Of a stretch of DNA of 64,000 nucleotides, positions 21,861 to 33,564 are shown piece after piece. The notes under the pieces are model-generated. The model was not told the DNA's origin. It saw only the letters and a list, made by a program, of their open reading frames with translations, and searched no databases. This DNA comes from Leptodontidium sp. MPI-SDFR-AT-0119. Lineage: Eukaryota; Ascomycota; Leotiomycetes; Helotiales; Leptodontidiaceae. The stretch covers positions 124,001 through 188,000 of the forward strand of contig JAHLEZ010000046.1 in assembly GCA_020726505.1 (NCBI GenBank), in the 5' to 3' direction. The stretch's first letter is position 1. The number at the start of each line of letters is the position of its first letter. Position numbers and translations under genes: made by a program.

Positions 21861-24129
21861 ACGTCGCCTTCTTTAAAAAATAAGTAAAAGAGTCTATTAT
21901 ATGAGTAAATTTTGTAATTTAAAGAGTAAGATTTAAAAAGGAAACTTACTTATAGTTAAATAAAGTTATCTTATCTTATTACTAGTTAGCGTAAATAAGA
22001 GAGGTATTTGTAAATCCTTAACGCCTTATTTACTAGCGAAAGGGTCTAGGAAATTCTATAACTCCTTAAGAATAATGTCGATTTTACTTAATATTAAAGA
22101 CATTCGGCCACGGGAAGTGCCTAAAACTTTGTCTTAATTATAATCTTAATTTAACAGCTAAAGACTGATTTTAAAGAGGTTTATCCCTTACGATTCGCTA
22201 TATCCTTGTATATTAAGTATAAGCTTATACTTAACTAGCGCCTTTGTAACTCTAAAAAATAAGTCAAAAACTGCCGAGTAAACTCGAATTTTAGGTCGTA
22301 TAATAAATAACAGTATGTTATTGTGAGTTTTAAAAACAGCTATTTATTAATCTTACTGTTTACTGTCTCTAGAACTGCGAGTTAAGATCTTAAGTTATAA
22401 AAATAGTATTTAATTACTTTAATATTTAAGGATAAATAGCTAAGGTTACTTTAAAACTGTTTATTACGCCGTATTTCCCTTTTGTGTTATTCTTTAGTTT
22501 ATATTACGTTATAGACATTGCCTCGGGCATTATTAGTCGGCCGTATTAGAAACTTATATTAATTTCTTAGCCCGATTTATTATAGAATAAACTTAAATCT
22601 TATAGGCTTAGCTTAGGTTACACTAATGTTATAACTATTAATTTTAAGGGTAATAACAGCGAGGTAAAGTATTAATAACTAGAACTAGTGGCTAAGAATC
22701 GCAGTAGTTAGTGAAATATAGTTAAGTACGCCGCGGAGATATACTAAACTCCTTCGGCCTTACTTAATTATATAAGAGGAGTAGTCTATAGGCTTTTAAA
22801 GGCTATTTATATATTACTTCTGTGTCTACTTTAATATTTTATTAGTTTAAGACAGATTTAGCTATATTATCCTTGTTATTTTTTAGTTACTATCACCAGT
22901 GGTTTTGCTGTCGCCTTTCCTGTTCTTAGATTGAAGGTGAGTTAGTGCTGGTTTTCGCGAATCCCAGTTCTCGTGACTATCGAAGACTCCCTAGGCGAAG
23001 AACTCTTATTTTGAGTTTGTAATAAGTAATTCTGTTACGTCTTGCTTTGCCTAATTAGTTAAATATATTAAATATATTAAGAAAATTTTAGGGGCTAAGT
23101 AAACTTAATCGCGTGTAAAATTTAAGGTTAATCTTAAAGGAGATTTTTAATATTATAACCGCTTATGCGACTAGCTCTTAAATCACGTAGTCATTTTATC
23201 TTTTACCTTTAAAGTAGAGCCAAGTTTTCTTATTAACCGTCTTTCCTTTAAGCCCTAAATAAGCGAGACACGAGATAAAGGACGTATTAGACAACGTTAT
23301 AAAAGGATCCCCTTTACGTGTATATATATATAAAGGACCTTAGATTTAGACAGTAAATACTTATATAAAGCCATAAGATATTAGGGTGTTACTACTGTAC
23401 GAGTGTACGTGGGGCCCCGCACCTGATTAACTAGTGTGGGCTATTGTGTTCGTGAGTTGTGAAATATTAATAAGACTTAAAACATCCCCTTAATAATTAA
23501 TAAAGATAGTAGAAGACATTTAAGGCAAGCGTGAAGATTATTAATAATACTAGGAGTATTTAGGGGCCTATTTAGGCTATTATAGGCTGGCTATAACCTG
23601 TAATGGAGATTAATTTCTAGTTAGAAGTCTATAATAATAGCAACTACTTCCAAGTCGAAACCGCGAAGGAATATACTTATAATTATAGCTTTTAAGTTAT
23701 TTAATTATTATAAGGACCCTTATAATAATAAATATCTCTATTAGTAAGGTCAAAAATAAGGTTTCGAGTAACCTCACAACCCGGCGTTAATCCTTTTATT
23801 TTCTAGAACATTAAGTTTAAGAAAGGACAATAAAAATAAGTACTTATTCTTTACGACATATAATAAAAATTATAACGTAAGATAAGAAGTCTATATATTA
23901 AATAAATAAAGATTATAGGTTTCTTATTTAATTATAAAGTAGTTTTAGGGTATATATATAATAATAGTATTAGCAATTGACAAAGAGAGTTAATTGCCTT
24001 GTTGCCTAGCCCACGTCACTTTGATCTAAGTAATTAAAGTTATATTAAAGAAAATATGTCTGAAATAGTTAACGAATATTCTTTTTTCCTTACTTATTTT
24101 TAATTTTTTATATTTTTATAAGGTTACTT
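21861..24129. other. AT-rich RIP-like DNA without recognised genes
   Basis: Both strands were read. A plus-strand stretch near 22500-22760 has occasional protein-like runs but no family. Around 23390-23460 is a GC-richer patch (GTGGGGCCCCGCACC). Nothing else could be supported. Confidence 0.55.
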
Positions 24130-24717
24130 GACATTATAAATAACGTTACCGCTGTTAATAATTAATACGATCTTTGCCTTTATTATTACGTAACCTTAAA
24201 GTTAGCCTTAATCGTCGAGATATAACTGTCTTAATATAAGCGGAAGTATAAGAAGCGTAGCGGTTCTTATAATATAAGCGGCGAGGCGTAATAATATACT
24301 CTTTAGTATTAGAGCGCGTAGCCTAGTAGAGGTCGTTAAAGTTAAATCTATAGCTCTTATATAAAGTGAGATCGCTTATTTCGTTAAGGAGAAGTAAGGG
24401 AAGAGGGTCGTTAGTTGAGTTAGCGGCGCTGTTAAACGTGTTAGTGGGACGGAGGTCGACGCGGCTAGTCGTAGTTAGTGAAGTATTATTAGAGAGGGGA
24501 GTGAGGCGCTTATTATAGGGGACATGTGCCTAATATATTAAGAAGCCAAGGATTAATATAATTAAGGTGGAATTTATAATTACAAGGAAGTACACGGACG
24601 TCTTCGTCTTTAGCGAAGTCCTTTATGTAAATAAAGCACCCGAGGCTATCGGAGCGAGCCTGGATATCGGGTTTAATAGTCGAGAGGCCGCTTATAGCTG
24701 TCACCGATATAGTAGTA

Positions 24718-25659
24718 CAATCAGGTGACATTGAAGAGCGCCACGTGTTATATTTAAACGAGAACTTCGAAATGATATAACTTTAGAACGAATAAAAATT
24801 TAATATTAATTTTTTGTAAAATGTAAGTCTTATAAGTCCAATTTAAATTAAACTTTATATTTGTTATAAATTATTATTACTTATAGCTTATTATAATACT
24901 TTTATTATGAAGATATTCGAAAAATTATTTTAATGTATTAAATAAAGATTATCGCGTAATATATGAGTTTATAAAAAATCGTAATAATACAAATAACTAA
25001 TATAGTTAAAAATTATAATTATACTAAGTATTAAGTTAAACTAATATAAGCCTAGTGAATTATAAGTACTTAAAATATGTTAAAATTTGAAATTTACTTA
25101 AAATTTAAGCAATTTGTGTTACGACAGGTATGCTTCGGCTAGGGTTCAGCTAGGTCAGTGGTCCGGAACGACTCCGACTCCCCTCCGACTCTCTCTATAT
25201 ATATGGCTTCCTCCTGTAAAGTAGCTCTGTAGTTTTGTATTTTAAGTGTTAAGTCAATCTTTTACGGCCAAGGCTCTTGTGTCGTGACAATTTGTCTCAA
25301 AAGTTAACAAGTTTAATTTATTATAACACGTTTATCTATTAATAGAATTTTATAAGGTTTAATAATTGGCTTTAAATTAACGTTCACTAAATTTCACTCA
25401 CTTAGGAATTTTTGTAAATTAAGATTACTAAGCTATAAATAGTGTTTAAAATCACTGTATTTCAAGTCAAAGTTTACTAAATATAATAAATCCATTAGTA
25501 ACTTTTATTAGTAAGCGGACTACATGACGATTCTTACTTATTAATTTATATTAATATGGCTTAAACAGTTAAACTTTAAAATGCGTAGTTATTTTATTAT
25601 CGTAAATTTAATTCAAAGGGTTGATTTTTCACGTGGCGCTCTTTAATTTCACCTGATTA
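24718..25659. mobile_element. Tc1/mariner-type MITE inserted in the RING ligase gene
   Basis: Terminal inverted repeats of about 30 bp (left CAATCAGGTGACATTGAAGA..., right complementary with three mismatches, both reaching GAGCGCCACGTG) are flanked by TA at 24716-24717 and 25660-25661, the duplication of Tc1/mariner elements. No transposase frame is present. A 173-bp solo LTR with its 5-bp duplication was later inserted inside; without it the MITE would be 764 bp. Confidence 0.85.
25117..25289. mobile_element. Solo LTR nested in the MITE
   Basis: 173 bp starting TGTTACGACAGG and ending TGTCGTGACA (short inverted ends), flanked on both sides by the 5-bp duplication ATTTG (25112-25116, 25290-25294). 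GC-richer than the MITE around it, with a TATATATATGG box near 25195. It is a solo LTR left by recombination of a full element. Confidence 0.88.
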
Positions 25660-26441
25660 TACCTCTCCTAGAAATAACTATACTTGTGTGGCAGGAAGTA
25701 ACAGGATTATTAGTGTCTGTAGTAGTCGACTGGCCGTAGTTAGCTTAACCTATATTTGCAAGCTCGATGTCTTTACGGGCGGTTACGTCTGCTTCTATAT
25801 CGTTGCTGTCACTAAACTTAACAATTAGGATGCTCTTAATCACGGCTCTTATAACACCTTTTATTCGGCTTTACTTAGGTCGTCTAAGCCCTCCTGGCCG
25901 GGGACTGTATCGCTCGGGATGGCGATGGGTTTGCACTGCTGCAGTCACAATAACCGTTGCGAAGACGAGCAAGAATATACCACCGATGCTCCCAAGGATG
26001 GCTATCATAGCAGCATTTGATTGGGGTGATTTGGGGATGCCGGCTAAAGTTTGATTGTTGCTGTTGAAACCCGACATCATTCCTTGTGCTGAGACCGTAA
26101 CCGAGAACAGGATGGCCCATAGTGAGGCCATTATAGGAATGGAATTTGATGGGAATACCATGTTATCTATAGCAGCTGAAATTGTAAGTCGTCTTCTCAC
26201 TCTCTTATCCTCCGGTTTTCTTTGTCGTCGATGTAATAGGCTTCAGTTCCACGAAAGGCAGGAGTGACGATGGTATAATGACTGCTTCTTTTATAGAGCT
26301 GTTCAATACAGAGTAGTATTTTGATGTACTAAGAACAATTAGAACTGGGAAATGCAATGTCTTTATTTCAATCTCAGAGAGGGGAAGGGTACGATATATT
26401 ATAATACTTAAAGTCAAAGTACCCTTGTTTTTTCTCGGCAC

Positions 26442-27149
26442 GTAGGGTTTCTCGGCACGTAAAGAGGGACGTTAGTATAGTAAAGTGCCTAAAGATTACG
26501 ATGTAAATAGCTCTAGGTTTCGCCACAAATCTTATTTATCCCGCTACCTAGCTCGGCGGTCTTAATACGGCGGTTAATAGCGTCTTAGACAGTAATATCC
26601 GTAATGCGAATATAAATGAGGTTAATAAACTGCGTTTTTTAAGGGATTTAGTGCTAAACTACGGGTTCAATGTACTCTCCTTCTTCTTGTCCGCGGTTTT
26701 ACCGCTTAATCTCTTTTATTAAGCGGCGGCGGAAGTAGTCTACTAGTATTCCTTAGAGATAATGTTTTGACACCGGCTCTTTATATTACTAATAATAGTA
26801 GTAAGTCGCTTTACTTCTACCTTTATATTTGTCCTTAGAACTCTAAAGGTAAAAAAGAGATATTAATAAAGATAATATAATAGTTAGAAAGAGTATTAGC
26901 GGGGTTAAGGGTTAATATTATATAGTAAGTAGTATTAGGTTTAAAGGCTATTAACTTGCTAGTTATTTAGAGTTACTAAGAGGTAACGAAATTAAGATTG
27001 TGATTATAATCTAACGAATTAGTCTATTTATATATTCTTAAAGCAAATGCGCTTACGTTTTCAAAAGAGATATAAAGGGTCTAAGACAGAGTTTAACCCT
27101 TAGCACTTCGAAGACTAGTCTATTTATTTTACCTAAGTGAGCCTATTTA
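26442..27149. other. AT-rich intergenic DNA
   Basis: Contains two close copies of TTTCTCGGCACGTA near 26430-26462. A minus-strand reading near 26700-26560 (LKKRSLLTSFIFALRILL) is protein-like but unassigned, and could belong to an upstream exon of the RING ligase. Nothing else recognised. Confidence 0.4.
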
Positions 27150-28330
27150 TTCGTCTTTCGTCTTATTTTCTAGTTTTTATTTATAACTAATATAAAACGG
27201 AAAATAGTTATATATATTATTATTTACTAAATATTTCCTAATATTTACTAAATATACTTGTACTTTCTCTTTACTTTAGCCTAATCTTTTATATAATAGT
27301 CTAAAACTTATAACATTAAGTCCGTTTAAAACCGCTATTTTTATATATAAGCCTATTATTTTTAATATTATATTCTTAGGCTATGTCCTTATTAAGATTT
27401 TGAAAACTTCGTAGTAAATGTTCGTGAAGCCGTAACGCTTAAGATTAAGGGTGTATTTAAGGGCTATAGTAAGATTAACGTTAAGGGCTATTAGGCCTTT
27501 TATTAAGGGTTTATAAAATTTAAGGAAGGGCTAAGAATTAAGTATTATGTCGTCGTTATAATGCGGGAAATAATACATTTCCTAGAACTCGAGCCAGCCG
27601 CTTAGCTTAATATACCTTAACACTAGTTATTAACCTTTATTTATATATTAAGGAAGGGAAGAGGGATATACTTAAACGCTCTTTAAATAAAGGTCAGGAA
27701 ATCCTTTATTATAAGTATAATATATTATTTATAAACTAAATTATAGAAATCCTCTTACGCTATTTAAGGAGACTCTGTATTATTTACTAAGAATTTAACG
27801 TTTAAAGAGACTTAAGCTAGTTAGATTAGACTTAGATTTATACTTAGTACTTATGTACTAGGATATTTATTGCCTATTGTATAAATTTAGTATTTTAATA
27901 TAAGCCTACTTTATATTTAGCACTTACTATTTATATATTATATTCCCGTACTAGTCTTAAGATTAATAATGTTTTGTAGATTGTCTTTAATAGGCGCAAA
28001 ATATAGCTTTTTATTATAGAGATTAATAATTATCGCGTACTTTATGTCCTCTTTCTTTTACTCACTTTCGTTATTTAGAAACGTATAACGCCCCTCTTAG
28101 AACTTATAGTATCGTCGCCCGTTCTTAAAGGTATAATCGCGAACGCTAGAGGAGAGGGATGTCGTTCTAGTGTTATTATAATTTGTTTAATATCCGTCGT
28201 CGAAACCCTCGTTAGCTTTAATAATAGTCGTGGCTTAATTAGCTACTATTGTAACCTCGGCGGGATCGTGAGTTATAAGTCGAGGAGGGGATCTAGTAGG
28301 TGAAGCGGATGCGCGCTTTAGAACTAGAGA
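27150..28330 (-). pseudogene. LaeA-like SAM-dependent methyltransferase, RIP-degraded
   Basis: Reading leftwards from 28330, the frame gives a variable N-terminus, then RDYTFKNGRRYYKF and REGRYTFLNNESE, the conserved YxFxNGRRYH...FPNDE block. Next are NLYNKKLYFAPI and motif I at about 27971-27945 (NLKTSTGI where DLGTGTGIW is usual), followed by KYPST.VLSINLSLIQLA. The C-terminus keeps GWLEF.EMYYFPHYNDD and, near 27400-27200, the family's typical ending with YEVFKI, IGLYIK and LGWSKEKVQVYL. LaeA-like enzymes act in the nucleus and cytoplasm and many regulate or sit in secondary-metabolite clusters; this copy has lost SAM-binding residues and carries stops, so it is dead. Mutations are of RIP type. 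Confidence 0.82.
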
Positions 28331-28455
28331 GGCTATTATAGCAATATAGTCAAGTTAATGTAATATAATAAGGTTATAAGAAGAATAATAGTTTATTAAG
28401 AAGAACTATGTCGTTCCTTATTTAGTAGGGAAGGGTTATATTTATAGTTAAATGT

Positions 28456-28986
28456 TTGCCCGGAAAATTGATTTTGCGTAGGAGAGAAGTGGGGGTCTTA
28501 GGGTCTTCACGTGATTGGCTTGACCACCCTTGGAGATACGACTACAATCGCCAAATCGGCTTCCTCTCCGCACTCGCTAGAAGATTCAGAGCCCCACCTC
28601 AAGCGGCAGGGCTAAGCGATAAATCATGTGACCAGAGAGTACCACAGCAACTTATCAATTGTTTTAATTAAACTGATCTAAGGCACTTCTCATATAGTTT
28701 CCTCTGTGAGTATTACGCAAGAGGTCTGTGGTCCCTAGGTTCTAACCCACGATAGCACTTTCAATGGCTGTCTTATCACGTGTGAATGTTTAACTGAGTT
28801 ATATATTGCTTAGTAATGCCCCGCTATTGGTGGCATGAGCACGGGCCACATCATGACCTTCGACATCGACCGCTTGATGCCTAATGCGCATAAACTTTCC
28901 TCCTTGTTCACTAATTGTCACGTATAGACTTCTGTGCTCTTAGTTCATACTATCTCAATTTCTGTCTAACTAGTCCTAATTAGAAA
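28456..28986. other. Short island of ordinary composition upstream of the HET-domain gene
   Basis: Holds a 71-codon plus-strand frame (28456-28671, MPGKLILRRREVGVLG...) of no recognised family, then non-coding sequence up to the ATG at 28987. The contrast with the AT-rich DNA to its left suggests an insertion border near 28450. This is where the promoter of the HET gene should lie; no clear TATA box seen. Confidence 0.4.
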
Positions 28987-31900
28987 ATGCGTCTTCTACA
29001 TCTTCAAAGCGGCAACCTTAGCCTTACTGAGGATTATATAGAACATGTTCTGCTATACGTAATATTGTCTTATACTTGGGGGAATAATATAGAGGAAGTC
29101 ACGTTCGACGATTTTAGAGCAAGCACTTACGTAGAGAAGATCGGATATAGAAAGATTAAGTTTTGCGGCGAATAAGTAACAAAAGATAGGTTCTAATACT
29201 TTTAAGTAAACACATATTATATTAATAAACTTAATCTTCTAGAGCTTTCGGAGGCGATTAATTTTATATTTTGCTAGTATTAGGATGCGGCTAAGTGTTA
29301 CGTTTACCTTTCGGACGTTTCTAAATAATATAGTACAAATGAATCGTTCTCCCGGTCGACATAGAAATCAGAATTCCGGCATAGTAGATAGTTCACTTGA
29401 GCCTAGACACTTTAAGAACTTATTGCGCTAAAGTTAGTCGAATTCTTCTCTTAAGACGGCGAACGATTAGGCGATAAGGAATCGCTAGAGTTATTACTTT
29501 ACGAGACCACGGGAATTTTAATAGAAGTATTACGAGGGAAGCCTCTTATCGAACTGACCGTTCAAGAGCGGATGCTATAGGCAGTAAAACGCATGGCCAA
29601 GCGCAAAGAAGACGAGGCTTATACTCTCCTAGGGATTTTCGGCCTATATATGCCGTTGATTTATGGTGAGGGGAGAGAAAATGCTTTCATTCGGCTCTAG
29701 CGGGAAATCGGCGAACGTTTAAGAGGTAAGTTTACGAAATTCTATAATAAGGACTTGACTTAATAAAGGCTGGAATTACATATAGTTAATATACTTGATT
29801 TAGTACAGGTGCTAATATATAAGGCAACGTACACTAGCTAGTGCCTCGTGTTGTCAATAGCCTATTCACGGGGCGTTCTGATTTACTTTCTCGAATGTAG
29901 AGAGCTTTATAAAGCGAACGTATATTTATAGTCTAAAAGTAGAGGAGATTCGTGATTACAGGACTAGGCGGACAAGGGAAGAGTGAGATATGTTTATAGG
30001 TTACGAGCCTTATGAAGTAATAGTACGTCTTCTTAGTAACCTTTAAAGCTTATAATATATTTTAGTAGGTTCTGGGGAGTGTTTTGGGTCGACGTTAATA
30101 AGCCTTTTACCGCGGAGAGGGATTTTATTACTGCTACAAAGATGCTTAGCCACCCACTCGATAGTATTCCCGAGGCACTTCAAGTTCTTGTAACTACGTA
30201 TTAAAGCTGGCTTCTTATTCTTAATAACGCGGACAATTTGGAATTTAATTACTAAATTTATCTCCCTTCTGGGAATCACGGCGCCGTTCTCATGACGTCT
30301 CGTGTTGCCGAGTGTAGGCGGTACAGTCCAGACGCATTCCAAGTACTAGAGGGCCTAGAAGAACAGGATTCGAAAGAACTCTTACTTAAAGTAGCCGAGC
30401 TAGATCCAAGATCTTGGCTAACTTATCTTAACTAAGCCAAAGAAGTGGTCTACCTCCTTGGATCGCACACGCTTGCCCTGATACAAGCTGGAGTATATGT
30501 CAGCTAAGGCCACTGCCAGCTCGACTAATACCCTAAGGTTTACTAACGGCAGCGGCAACGGCTCTTATAATACCGACCTAAGCAGGCCCAGTCGAGGTAT
30601 CGCGATGTTTACGCAACCTTCGAAGCCTTAGTAGATGTCTTAGAATAATCCTAAAACGAGTCTATAAGCGATGCTCTTTACTTACTTGAAATTCTGTCGA
30701 CACTTAGCTCTAGCGTACTTCCTCTTCGGATTTTCGAGGAGGGATAGAAGGGCTATAAAGAGATCTCGCAGGCTAGTGACGAGGCTAGAGCAATAGATGA
30801 GTTCTCTCGAGATCACGTCTCGAAGCTACTTAGTTTTATGGTCCCACAGGAAGTCTAATAGGACCCTTTCCGTCTTACCGAGGCCAGTTCTCTCCTTGTC
30901 TCACTTTCATTAGCTACTCGACTCGATCTGGATGGCGGCGTTGTGTTGTCGATGCACCCGCTAACTCACGCTTAAGCCAAGGATTGACTGGATTTAAAGG
31001 GGCAAGGTGTGGCATAGATCGCAGTTGGCTCTATTCTTAGATTTTCTCACTCTAATACTCGCTTGTGGCAGGCAGTAGAGAGACGTCTGCTTCCGCATGT
31101 CTTGTCTTACTTAGACGTAAAGGCTAAGAAGGCAGTCGAGATCGCATCGAAAGCAGTTATTACTTTAATCCTTCTTAAATGTGGTTGGGCTCTAGAAGAC
31201 ATGCGACAAGATACGAGGCTTAGTCAATTGATGGAAGAAATGTTCCTCGAGCTTCGACAAAGCTATAACGACTTATCTAGGGAGTTTTTACTATTATATA
31301 ACCTTTAAGTAAGAAATTTAATAAATCTCGGGCAAGTCAAGGAAGCCGTGGAAATGCTTGAGTAGGTGGTTGAGATTGAGGCAACTACGCTGCCCGAGAC
31401 GCACCCGGACCGGCTCTCGTCACAATATTCACTCGCTATAGCGTACTAGGCGAATGGGCAGGTCGGCGAAGCCGTGGAAATACTCGAGAAGGTGATTACG
31501 ATTAAGGCAACCGCGCTACCTGAGACGCACTCATCGCGGCTCGCGTCGCAGCATGCACTCGCTATAACGTACGAGGCGAACAGGCAGGTCAAGGAAGCCG
31601 TGGAAATACTCGAGTAGGTGGTTGAGATTGAGGCAACCGCGTTGCCCGAGACGCACCCATCGCGGCTCGCGTCGCAGCATACACTCGCTATAACGTACGA
31701 GGCGAACGGGCAGGTCAAGGAAGCCGTGGAAATACTCGAGCAGGTGGTTGAGATCCGGAAGACTACGCTCCCCGAGACGCACCCGGACCGGCTCGCATCA
31801 CAGTATGCACTCGCTATAGCGTACGAGGCGAACGGGCAGGTCAAGGAAGCCGTGGAAATACTCGAGCAGGCGGTTGAGATTAAAGCAACTACGCTCCCTG

Positions 31901-32150
31901 AGACGCACCCGGACCGGCTCGTGTCATAGTATGTACTCGCTATAGCGTACGGGGCGAATAGTCAGGTTAAGGAAGCCCTGGAAATGCTCGAGCTGGTAGT
32001 CTAGATTCAAAAGACTACGCTGCCCGAGACGCACCTATCGCGGCTCGCGTTACAGTATGAACTCGCTATAGCGTACCGGGCGAACGGGCAAGTTAAGGAA
32101 GCCGTGGAAATACTTTAGCAGGTGGTCTAGATCAAATAGTTGAAATTGCC
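28987..32150 (+). pseudogene. HET / NB-ARC / TPR NOD-like receptor, RIP-degraded
   Basis: Fungal NLR with an N-terminal HET domain, the domain that triggers incompatibility cell death. HET is at 28987-29725: MRLLHLQSGNLSLTEDYIEH, ILSYTWGNN.EEVTFDD, later LELLLYETTGI and RMAKRKEDEAYTLLGIFGLY. A GTAAGT intron at 29726-29785 follows. The NB-ARC P-loop is almost perfect at 29961-29987 (GLGGQGKSE), followed by a GTACGT intron (30023-30065). Then come GVFWVDVNKPF, a Walker B-like SWLLILNNADN near 30215 and VLMTSRVAECRRY near 30285. A winged-helix-type region leads into TPRs from 31315. Several TAG/TAA codons and a frame change before the P-loop disable it. The TPR half is GC-rich and much less mutated than the HET half, so decay is uneven. 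Confidence 0.88.
31315..32140 (+). repeat. TPR array, about seven 126-nt units
   Basis: Seven kinesin-light-chain-type tetratricopeptide units of 42 residues repeat with a 126-nt period: LAIAYEANGQVKEAVEILEQ, then VVEI.ATTLPETHPDRLASQ. Units 3 to 5 are nearly identical at DNA level, the outer ones less so. Variation gathers at a few residues (EIRKTT/EIEATA/EIKATT, HPDRL/HPSRL), as expected if the array sets specificity in the NLR above. Because of the repeats, the opposite strand also shows long open frames; these are shadows. Confidence 0.9.
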
Positions 32151-33526
32151 TGCTAGTCATCCTAGTCGTCTAGTATCCGAAAACGCACTTTATACTCTTT
32201 ATTGTTGCTTTAACTCACAAAGATCCTCTTCCTTCTGGACGCGATATAACTAGATAGCAGTGTGATATAACTTAGTTTATGTAACCCGAAGACTTTTTAA
32301 ACACTTCGACATCTGGATGTGCTCGAATAATTCTTCTTATAGTGTAGTAGTCAGTGTTTTGGGAATGTCTGAATATTAGAACTGTCCCGGTTGCCTTGAT
32401 GCCTGAGGAGTAACCTCGGCTTTATTAGTTACTTGTGGCCGCGTCTAAAACACGTCTAAATCGCGACTTTTTAAAAGTAACTTTAAAAGATTAAGACGTG
32501 TTAATTATATTAAATTCGCTTAATTTTCTAAACCTCTTTTGTTATAAACGCGTATTTTGATTCCTAAAGGGATTAGCTTCGTAATATAGATTTTAACGTA
32601 TTACGGCGCTAGATATAACGATTTTATATCGTTACCTAACTATTGCCTAGATAGGCCTAACACTCCTTATAGGCTATAGCGGCTGCCTATAGGCTATAGT
32701 TATAGCTTATAAAGTAATTGTAATTAACTCGTAAATAGTCTTATATGCCCCTAAGAGGAACCTTCTCTCCTTAGCTTTTAATCTTTATATATAGGCATTT
32801 TACTTCTTTTAGGGCTTCGACTTATTTACTTAGTATCTCCCTTAAATCTTAAGTATTTAGGCCATTATATATATAAATCGTTAAAGTATTATCCCTTTTT
32901 ACTATTGTTTTTGTTTATTTTGGCCTTATTAGTGACTTTGTACTATGTTTAGAGAGAAGACCTTATTATTATAATATAAGTATTATATCTCGTTAGCTAT
33001 AAAAGGAAAGGACGAGGCAGTGGTTGTCTTGCTTAAAATTTAAGTACCGTAGAAGTATCTTTAGCTTTACTTCTTTTATTTTAAGGGGCTCTACTAGAAC
33101 TTAATTACAGCCGTTTATATTAATAAAGTCATTTATAATGCCAGCTTAATATACTAATAAGTCCTCGACTTTCTTATTTGCCTACTCATTTATCCTTCGA
33201 AAGTGGCGACACCTTATATAACCTAATAATATAAGAAAGCTTATATAGTTAAGAAAAGTTTAGTTATATTCGTAGAAATTATTAGACTACACGCGGTTCT
33301 CGATAGTAGCACATTTATTGTAACGGCGTGTTATACCCTTAAAAAGTGGAGTAAAAACTAGTGCCCCGGCGGTGGCGCATCTTGCGGCCTTTGTTCTTAA
33401 CTCCCTTGTCGCTAGATTCCTATCGCGCGGTATTCGCCTTAGATTCTACTTTTTACTGATTCTTATGTCTCGGGAAAGTAATATAGCGCCGGGGCGTGTG
33501 TAGAATACGCAGGTGGGTGACCGAGT

Positions 33527-33564
<38 letters not shown>

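Larger units (their letters stand above)
24130..26440 (-). pseudogene. Transmembrane RING-H2 E3 ubiquitin ligase (PA-TM-RING type), split by a MITE
   Basis: The right part (26200-25665) encodes a lumenal stretch, one membrane helix (NAAMIAILGSIGGIFLLVFA), then VQTHRHPERYSPRPGGLRRP and KSILIVKFSD, hallmarks of fungal Goliath-like E3 ligases. The left part (24716-24130) encodes the RING-H2 and tail: DVRVLPCNYKFHLNYINPW and LLNILGTCPL. RING residues are damaged: the second Cys of the CxxC pair is Tyr, the HxxH first His is Tyr and the next Cys is Tyr, all C-to-T or G-to-A transitions as RIP makes. Between the parts sits the element at 24718-25659; taking it out with one TA joins the two frames directly (...IVISRRG then TTISVTAIS...). 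The N-terminal end, possibly in 26205-26441, lies in another frame and may be a separate exon. Confidence 0.8.

Noticed and set aside
31446..31844. 132-codon minus-strand Cys/Ser-rich frame
   Set aside because: It is the antisense of the TPR repeat array; its periodicity is that of the 126-nt units.
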